DNA of 49,693 nt from Gluconobacter kondonii (GTDB taxonomy: Bacteria; Pseudomonadota; Alphaproteobacteria; Acetobacterales; Acetobacteraceae): the NCBI RefSeq assembly GCF_002723995.1, contig NZ_BEWP01000013.1:1-49693 (forward strand), read 5' to 3'. The notes under the pieces are model-generated. The model made no database searches. It saw only the letters and a list, made by a program, of their open reading frames with translations, and had not been told where the DNA came from. The position numbers and the translations under genes were made by a program. Below are positions 44,502-49,693 of this stretch, piece after piece; the first letter of the stretch is position 1; each line of letters opens with the position of its first letter.

Positions 44502-45089
44502 ATGCGGATCGGCCTGCTGGGGGGGTCGTTCAATCCCGCCCATACGGGTCATCTCATGGTAGCGCGGCGGGCGTTGCGGGCGTTGCGGTTGGATCAGGTG
44601 TGGCTCATGGTCTCGCCGGGGAATCCACTCAAGTCGGGCAAGGGGATGGCGCCGTTCAGGGTGCGCCTTGCGTCTGCGGAGCGGATTGCAGATGGGCGGC
44701 GAATCGTCGCGACCGATATCGAATCCCGTCTGGGGCAGCGTTTCACCGTCAAAACCGTGGCCTTGCTGAAGCAGCGCTTTCCGCATGTGCGGTTCGTCTG
44801 GCTGATGGGGGCGGACGGGCTGGCGCAACTCTCACGATGGAAGCGCTGGCGTCGGTTGGCCGCGTTGGTTCCCATCGCTGTTGCTCCGCGTCCGGGAAGC
44901 GTTTCGCCCGCGCTCAGAGGGGCTGCGGCGTCAGTTTTACGGCATCAGAGACGGCCTTCTCGAGAATCTCCGGTGCTTGCGGAGCGAAAAGGCAACGCAT
45001 GGACGTTCCTTTCTGCGCCGCAGAACGATATATCGGCTACAGCGTTGCGTGAGTCCGGCCAGTTTCGTCCGGAGTCCGATCAGGAGTAA
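44502..45089 (+). CDS. nadD: Nicotinate-nucleotide adenylyltransferase
   Basis: This 195-residue enzyme converts nicotinate mononucleotide to deamido-NAD+, the substrate of the NadE at 14452. ATG 44502 (MRIGLLGGSFNPAHTGH) gives the nucleotidyltransferase motif GGSFNPAHTGHL at the very N-terminus; a later in-frame conserved WLMGADGLAQLSRWKRW and an ISATALRESGQ near the end (the ISSTxIR motif) confirm the family. Just downstream is rsfS. Confidence 0.93.
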   Translation: MRIGLLGGSFNPAHTGHLMVARRALRALRLDQVWLMVSPGNPLKSGKGMAPFRVRLASAERIADGRRIVATDIESRLGQRFTVKTVALLKQRFPHVRFVWLMGADGLAQLSRWKRWRRLAALVPIAVAPRPGSVSPALRGAAASVLRHQRRPSRESPVLAERKGNAWTFLSAPQNDISATALRESGQFRPESDQE

Positions 45090-45136
45090 AAACCATCACC
45101 AAGACGACCTCTCCCGAATCGCAGGCCAAAAAGCCT

Positions 45137-45640
45137 GTGCGCCGGAAAACCAGCTCCCCCGATGCGGCACTGGCCGAGGCTGCCAAGGTGCCGGGAACGG
45201 CTCGCAAGAAGGCGGCTGTTGCCGGACCGAAGAAAACGGCCGTCAAGCGCGAAGCCGTGCAGCCGGACGTTCTGACCAGCATGCTGAGCGTCATCACCGC
45301 GAGTCTGGATGAAGACAAGGGTGAAGACATCGTTGTTCTGGATCTTGTCGGCCGTGCGAACTTCGCAGACCGCATGGTCATTGCGACCGGTCTCGCTGAC
45401 CGCCAGATCTCTGCGATGGCGCATCACATCGAAAAGAAGCTCAATGAGATCGGCATCAAGCGCATTCTGATCGAAGGCGCGAATGGCAGTGACTGGGTTC
45501 TGATCGATGCCGGCGATGTTGTCGTTCATCTCTTCAAGCCGGAAAGCCGCGAGCTTTATGGTTTGGAGCGGATGTGGGGCACGGATCTGGATGGCAGCGA
45601 AAACGAAGTCGCGGTCGGACAGGGCGAAGAGCAGGACTAA
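45137..45640 (+). CDS. rsfS: Ribosomal silencing factor RsfS
   Basis: This protein of about 167 residues blocks joining of the ribosomal subunits by binding L14. The core follows a basic Ala/Lys-rich N-terminal extension: SVITASLDEDKGEDIVVLDL, FADRMVIATGLADRQISAMA, GSDWVLIDAGDVVVHLFKPESRELYGLERMW. The GTG at 45137 has no clear ribosome binding site. An in-frame ATC at 45095 lies 8 bases after AGGAG and could be the true, non-AUG start, adding 14 residues (see findings). It sits between nadD and rlmH. Confidence 0.9.
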   Translation: MRRKTSSPDAALAEAAKVPGTARKKAAVAGPKKTAVKREAVQPDVLTSMLSVITASLDEDKGEDIVVLDLVGRANFADRMVIATGLADRQISAMAHHIEKKLNEIGIKRILIEGANGSDWVLIDAGDVVVHLFKPESRELYGLERMWGTDLDGSENEVAVGQGEEQD

Positions 45641-46099
45641 ATGAAGCTGGTCGCAATCGGTCGGCTCAAAACCGGGCCGGAGCGCGAACTGTTCGAACGT
45701 TATGCGGGCCGGATCCGGCCCGCCCTGACGGTGACGGAACTCGCGCCGTCAAAGGGCAGCGTCCAGGAGCAGAAGCGCAAGGATGCTGCGGCTCTGCTGG
45801 GGGCCTGTCCTGACAATGCCCTGATCGTGGCGCTGGATGAGGGGGGAAAGACGCCTGACAGTCTGCGTCTGGCGGAAATGCTGTCTCGCTGGCAGGAGTC
45901 GGGCCGTCCCATTCATTTTCTGATTGGTGGTGCTGAAGGGCTGGATTCGAGCGTGATACAGCGCGCTGATTCCGTGATTTCCCTTGGGAAACTGACCTGG
46001 CCGCACATGCTGGTCAGGGTTCTGATTGCCGAACAGGTTTTCCGAGCTCAGGCCATCAATACCGGCCATCCCTACCATCGGGAATCCCGACCGGATTGA
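45641..46099 (+). CDS. rlmH: 23S rRNA (pseudouridine-1915 N3)-methyltransferase
   Basis: This 152-residue SPOUT-family enzyme has [14 protein letters not shown] at its N-terminus and the cofactor knot [16 protein letters not shown] near residue 100 with [23 protein letters not shown] at the end. It begins directly after the rsfS stop. Both proteins act on the ribosome, consistent with the shared operon. Confidence 0.95.
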   Translation: MKLVAIGRLKTGPERELFERYAGRIRPALTVTELAPSKGSVQEQKRKDAAALLGACPDNALIVALDEGGKTPDSLRLAEMLSRWQESGRPIHFLIGGAEGLDSSVIQRADSVISLGKLTWPHMLVRVLIAEQVFRAQAINTGHPYHRESRPD

Positions 46100-46127
46100 G
46101 TGGCCGGGTTATATTTTCCTGATTATA

Positions 46128-46844
46128 TCAGCGAATCGAACGGTCTGGCGCGTCCGAGGTGAAGGCATCGTCCGGAGCTTCGGCGACTTCGGTGCTGAGC
46201 ATCGGATGGCTCAGTGCATCGGAGCCATTCACGATAGCGCGGTGACGAAAGCCTGAGACGTTTGAGGCACGGGCCAGCACAACATGTGGCGCCGGATTGC
46301 GGTCACCGTCGTCGGAACGGGGATAGATGAAGCCGTATGTCGGGTAGATGCTGCCCAGTCGGCCGCTGCGATCATTGAGAGCAACACGGACGGCGCTCCA
46401 GTCATTGTTGGGAGAGACGTCAACGACGCGGACATTGTGCGCGATGCCGTTCGAGGCCCAGTGTGACTGGTCGATATAGATCGTGCGGCTGTCTTCAACT
46501 GAACGCACCACAGCGACGTGGCCGAGGGGCATGCGGCGGATCGCCCGGAAATTTAGAACCGATCCGGCCTGCGGTGCAGAGCCACGGGCATAAACGCCAG
46601 CAGCATTATACCACCAGTCCCGCGCATTGCCGTGCAGTTCGACCTCGGAGGCCGTTTTGGCGTAGGCGACGCACTGGATGACGTGAGCATAGGCATGATG
46701 GTGGCTGATGGAACGGTGACTGTGGAAAACGGACCGTCCGTGATGAGCCGAACTGTGACGGGCCTGAGCCTGTCCTGAAAAGAACGCGACAGCGGAGAGC
46801 GCCAGAGCGGAGAGAAAGGATTTCCGGCAACTTTTATGCTTCAC
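46128..46844 (-). CDS. Exported CHAP-domain protein (probable peptidoglycan amidase)
   Basis: This 238-residue protein starts at GTG 46844 (a TTG at 46898 is less likely) with AGGA upstream. A signal peptide is clear (VKHKSCRKSFLSALALSAVA, cleavage near AQARH). The histidine- and serine-rich stretch after it is followed by a CHAP domain: the catalytic cysteine in QCVAYAKTASE, His in LGHVAVVRS, and the QSHWASNGI region. CHAP enzymes cut peptide or amide bonds in peptidoglycan. No neighbouring cell-wall gene supports a specific role. Confidence 0.82.
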   Translation of the reverse strand: MKHKSCRKSFLSALALSAVAFFSGQAQARHSSAHHGRSVFHSHRSISHHHAYAHVIQCVAYAKTASEVELHGNARDWWYNAAGVYARGSAPQAGSVLNFRAIRRMPLGHVAVVRSVEDSRTIYIDQSHWASNGIAHNVRVVDVSPNNDWSAVRVALNDRSGRLGSIYPTYGFIYPRSDDGDRNPAPHVVLARASNVSGFRHRAIVNGSDALSHPMLSTEVAEAPDDAFTSDAPDRSIR

Positions 46845-47016
46845 GATCTTTAGGATCCTGATTGGTTGTGTGTTGTTCGGGTTACAGGGAGGTAACAACC
46901 TTCCTGCAACCCTGACAAGAGTAGAATGCAGACCTGTGTGTTAAATTTTCATTTCCATGGAAAATCTTTTTGACACCACATCTTGCTGTATTCTCGCCAC
47001 AATCGTTCGGGTCAGA

Positions 47017-47367
47017 TCATTTCGTTGTTGTGAGCATGATCTCGACAAGAATTTTCGGGTCGGCCATCACGGCCTGAACGCAGGCGCGGGCGGGGGCTGC
47101 GTTTTCCGGAAGCCAGGCGGACCAGAGCGTGTTGAGCGCAGCGCGGTCCGCGATGTCTTTCAGCCAGATCTGGGCCTGCAGGATACGGGTGTTGTCGGTG
47201 CCGTGTTCTTCAAGGATCTGGTCGAGCTGGTCGAGAACGCTGCGGGTCTGTCCTTCGATACCCTGTGACAGGTCGGCTGCAACCACACCCTGCGTGAAAA
47301 TGAAGCCGTGATATTCTACAGCCTTGGACAGGATGGCGTTGGGTTCTGTGCGGATGATGCGGCTCAT
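47017..47367 (-). CDS. RidA-family protein (enamine/imine deaminase)
   Basis: This 116-residue protein starts at ATG 47367 (MSRIIRTEPNAILSKA). It has the YjgF/RidA fold motifs YHGFIFTQGVVAADL, ILEEHGTDNTRILQAQIWLKDI and the C-terminal ARACVQAVMADPKILVEIML with the conserved arginine. RidA deaminates reactive enamines from PLP enzymes. It is divergent from the MBL-fold gene, with the promoters between 47368 and 47520. Confidence 0.88.
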   Translation of the reverse strand: MSRIIRTEPNAILSKAVEYHGFIFTQGVVAADLSQGIEGQTRSVLDQLDQILEEHGTDNTRILQAQIWLKDIADRAALNTLWSAWLPENAAPARACVQAVMADPKILVEIMLTTTK

Positions 47368-47520
47368 GATGACACCTTGGTCTGGAGAGGAAAGGGCGAG
47401 AGTGACCTTCCTGCGAAAGAGGGTCAATGATCTGCGCGATACAATCCTTCCGGTTGACTTGTCGTGCGGAGACGGAGCCTGTATCGCCACATCAGAACGG
47501 ATCGTCTGGAAGGAGGAGTG

Positions 47521-48171
47521 ATGACTCCTTTGTATGCGAAGCGGGTGCCGGTTACGCCCTTGCGGCAGAACTGCACTATTCTCTCAAATGACGCGGGCCG
47601 TGCTGTTGTGGTGGACCCGGGTGGGGATGTTGATGACATCCTTCAGGAACTGGGTGACATGTCTGTCGAGGCCATTCTCCTCACACATGGTCATCTGGAT
47701 CACGCTGGTGGGGCGGCTTCTCTGAAGAGAGCTCTTGAAAAGCGGCAGAACCAAAGCGTTCCGGTTGTAGGGCCGGATCGGCGGGATGAGTTCCTGTTGC
47801 AGAGCATTACGCAACAGGCTGCTGCTTTCGGGCTTACCGACATGGAAAATGTAATGCCTGATCGCTTCGTCGAGGGCGGAGAGGTGCTGCACTTTCTGGG
47901 GCAGGACCTGCATGTGGCGCATATTCCGGGTCATACTCCAGGGCATGTCGTTTTCATGGACCACGACAATAGGCGCGTTCTGGCGGGGGACACGCTGTTC
48001 CGAGGAACGGTCGGCCGTACGGATTTCGCTTATGGGGATTCACGCGCACTTATCGATGGCATCCGGACCCATCTGTTAAGTCTGCCTGATGATACCGTGG
48101 TTTTGTGTGGACACGGAATGCCGACGACCATCGGCGAAGAACGGCGGGCCAATCCGTTTCTGATTTCCTGA
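47521..48171 (+). CDS. MBL-fold metallo-hydrolase (glyoxalase II-like)
   Basis: This 216-residue protein starts at ATG 47521 after a strong AGGAGG. It has the metal-binding THGHLDHAGG motif near residue 58, the HIPGHTPGHVVFM histidine and LAGDTLFRGTVGRTDF aspartate, then the final CGHGMPTTIGEERRANPF histidine. It is of the glyoxalase II-like subgroup with hydroxyacylglutathione or similar thioesters as substrates; it is shorter than true GloB and lacks its C-terminal domain, so substrate is unassigned. It is followed 19 bases later by the DUF192 gene. Confidence 0.88.
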   Translation: MTPLYAKRVPVTPLRQNCTILSNDAGRAVVVDPGGDVDDILQELGDMSVEAILLTHGHLDHAGGAASLKRALEKRQNQSVPVVGPDRRDEFLLQSITQQAAAFGLTDMENVMPDRFVEGGEVLHFLGQDLHVAHIPGHTPGHVVFMDHDNRRVLAGDTLFRGTVGRTDFAYGDSRALIDGIRTHLLSLPDDTVVLCGHGMPTTIGEERRANPFLIS

Positions 48172-48190
48172 ACCTGAAAGTCATACCTTC

Positions 48191-48667
48191 ATGCGAACTT
48201 TAAGTTTTGTGCTGCTGGCGGCTCTTGGACTGAGTGCCGGTGTTGCCAGAGCAGAAGACCCGATTACGCAGGCGCAGGCGCGTTTGCCAACGGATAGTCT
48301 GACGATCATGACCCGTGACGGGCAGAAGCACGTTTTCACGGTGGAGCTGGCCAAGACCTATCGTCAGCAGGAAGTCGGAGAAATGTTCCGCAAGAACCTG
48401 CCTGAGAACGAGGGTATGCTGTTCATGTGGCCAGCGCCGCAGGTGTCGGACATGTGGATGCGCAACACGCTTGTGCCTCTGGACATCGTTTTCATTGATT
48501 CCACGAACCACATCCACGCTATCGCGGAAAATGCCGTACCTCTGAGCGAAGCTATTCTGCGGAGTGATGGTGTGGTTGCAAACACACTCGAACTGGCAGG
48601 TGGTGTGACGGCGAAGCTGGGAATTCGTGTCGGGGATGTTGTTTCCAGTTCCGCTCTGAAACACTGA
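48191..48667 (+). CDS. Exported DUF192-domain protein
   Basis: This 158-residue protein has a signal peptide (MRTLSFVLLAALGLSAGVARA) and a DUF192 domain (about 40-155: FTVELAKTYRQQEVGEMFRK, GMLFMWPAPQVSDMWMRNT, LVPLDIVFIDSTNHI, TLELAGGVTAKLGIRVGD). The family occurs in many bacteria and its function is not settled. It lies 7 bases before the epimerase gene. Confidence 0.88.
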   Translation: MRTLSFVLLAALGLSAGVARAEDPITQAQARLPTDSLTIMTRDGQKHVFTVELAKTYRQQEVGEMFRKNLPENEGMLFMWPAPQVSDMWMRNTLVPLDIVFIDSTNHIHAIAENAVPLSEAILRSDGVVANTLELAGGVTAKLGIRVGDVVSSSALKH

Positions 48668-48674
48668 TGGTCCT

Positions 48675-49643
48675 GTGAAGATACTGGTTACCGGTGTTGC
48701 CGGATTTATAGGGTTTCATGTTGCTGAAGCCCTTCTGAAGCAGGGAATGGATGTCGTTGGGATTGATGTTCTCAACGACTATTATGACCCTTCCCTGAAA
48801 ATGGCGCGGTTAAGCCAACTTGAGCCTCATCCGAAATTCAGCTTCGTGAAAGTGGATGTGGCCAACCCGCAGGCCATGCGGGATGTTGTTGGGCAACATC
48901 CCGATCTGGAAGGCGTCATCCATCTCGCCGCTCAGGCTGGTGTTCGATATTCGCTGATCGATCCCTATTCTTATGTGACGGCGAATGTGATGGGGCAGGT
49001 TGCGCTTCTGGAAGCGTGCCGGAGCCTGAAAAAGCTGGGGCATTTTGTATATGCGTCTTCGTCTTCGGTTTACGGACGCAATCAGGAAACGCCTTTTCGG
49101 GAAACGGATCGGGTCGAACAGCCGAGTTCCCTGTATGCGGTCACCAAGCGTGCGGCCGAACTGACATCGGAATCCTATTCTTATCTGTATTGCATTCCGC
49201 AGACAGGACTGAGATTCTTCACGGTTTATGGTCCGTGGGGACGGCCTGACATGGCTTATTACGGTTTTGCAAAAGCGATCTCAGAAGGCCGTCCGGTCAC
49301 ACTCTATGAAGGGAAAGGCCTTTCACGCGATTTCACCTATATCGATGATATCGTCAGAGGTGTTGTGAGGATCTTGGCAAAGCCACCGGAAGCTGGAGTG
49401 TCACGTCTGCTCAATCTTGGCGGGGATAAACCAGAAAAAGTGACCCGGATGATCGAATTGCTTGAGAAGGATCTGGGGAAGAAGGCTCTGGTTGAACGCC
49501 ATCCGCGTCCTGTGGCGGATATGGAATCGACATGGGCTTCTCTGGAAAAAGTGAGAGAATTGTGCGGTTGGGAGCCTGAAGTTTCCTTTGAAGACGGCAT
49601 GAGAGAATTCGCTGTCTGGTTCAGAAAGTTCCATGGAATCTGA
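48675..49643 (+). CDS. NAD-dependent nucleotide-sugar epimerase (UDP-glucuronate 4-epimerase-like)
   Basis: This 322-residue extended SDR starts at GTG 48675. The NAD motif is VTGVAGFIGFHVAEALL; NDYYDPSLK and the YASSSSVYG, YAVTKRAAELT (Tyr-x-x-x-Lys) and FFTVYGPWGRPDMAYYGF motifs are typical of UDP-glucuronate 4-epimerases that supply galacturonate to capsule and LPS. The length is that of the family. Sugar specificity is not proven. It would fit the other surface-glycan genes in this window. The window ends 50 bases after its stop, with nothing recognisable. Confidence 0.87.
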   Translation: MKILVTGVAGFIGFHVAEALLKQGMDVVGIDVLNDYYDPSLKMARLSQLEPHPKFSFVKVDVANPQAMRDVVGQHPDLEGVIHLAAQAGVRYSLIDPYSYVTANVMGQVALLEACRSLKKLGHFVYASSSSVYGRNQETPFRETDRVEQPSSLYAVTKRAAELTSESYSYLYCIPQTGLRFFTVYGPWGRPDMAYYGFAKAISEGRPVTLYEGKGLSRDFTYIDDIVRGVVRILAKPPEAGVSRLLNLGGDKPEKVTRMIELLEKDLGKKALVERHPRPVADMESTWASLEKVRELCGWEPEVSFEDGMREFAVWFRKFHGI

Positions 49644-49693
49644 TTTTTTCACAAAAATGCAATTTTCCTGTTGACCCCCTCCGGTAGCCCCCG

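Noticed and set aside
1-49693. CRISPR arrays, prophage genes and rRNA operons
   Set aside because: No regularly spaced direct repeats, phage structural genes or rRNA sequence were seen on either strand.

Overview
The window looks like a chromosomal segment of an acetic acid bacterium (Acetobacteraceae, most likely Gluconobacter or a close relative). This is judged from protein content and gene order, not from a database search. Supporting signs are a moderately GC-rich alphaproteobacterial genome, an F0 ATP synthase operon (atpI-B-E-b'-b) separate from F1, the mlaD/DUF2155 pair, otsB-otsA trehalose genes, the rplY-pth-ychF-proA-nadD-rsfS-rlmH block, and many cell-surface glycosyltransferases.

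Layout. 0.3-5.7 kb: a tandem GT2 glycosyltransferase, then a polyprenyl-phosphate sugar pathway pair (a GT83/ArnT-like membrane enzyme and a DPM1/ArnC-like GT2) directly downstream of the atp operon (5.7-8.2 kb). The atp operon has a near-consensus promoter at 8261-8289. 8.3-9.9 kb: a half-length relative of class II ribonucleotide reductase. 10.0-14.3 kb: mlaD, a small conserved-looking gene, a DUF2155 protein, otsB-otsA, dsbB and a DUF1328 membrane peptide. 14.4-18.0 kb: NAD synthetase and a succinate-semialdehyde-type dehydrogenase, closed by a bidirectional terminator. 18.1-26.4 kb: a surface glycoconjugate island. A Ser/Thr/Asn-rich, beta-roll-like, probably type I-secreted protein is flanked by two very large fused glycosyltransferases and an RgpF-like protein. 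26.5-32.3 kb: an HU protein, tRNA-Gln, a TetR-like regulator, proC, ybjN, ubiK, hldD, lgt and pgeF.

33.5-38.2 kb: an intact-looking IS66-family transposon. Its ends are defined here by matching GTAAGCGTCCGA termini and a perfect 8-bp target duplication (CGGATTGC). At 4705 bp it is much longer than a plain IS66 element, because about 2 kb beyond tnpC carries passenger DNA. The cargo is a small exported two-cysteine protein and a protein resembling CdiI (DUF1436) immunity proteins. The element lies just upstream of an acyltransferase gene that is itself interrupted by an in-frame TGA.

38.3-49.7 kb: an SDR oxidoreductase, an MFS transporter, then the conserved housekeeping block from rplY to rlmH. 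After these come an exported CHAP-domain protein, RidA, an MBL-fold hydrolase, a DUF192 protein and a nucleotide-sugar epimerase.

The main themes are envelope building (LPS heptose, lipid-linked sugars, glycosyltransferases, lipoprotein maturation, lipid transport) and core metabolism. The strongest candidate for something undescribed is the cargo-carrying IS66 transposon. The second is the surface protein with its dedicated-looking fused glycosyltransferases.
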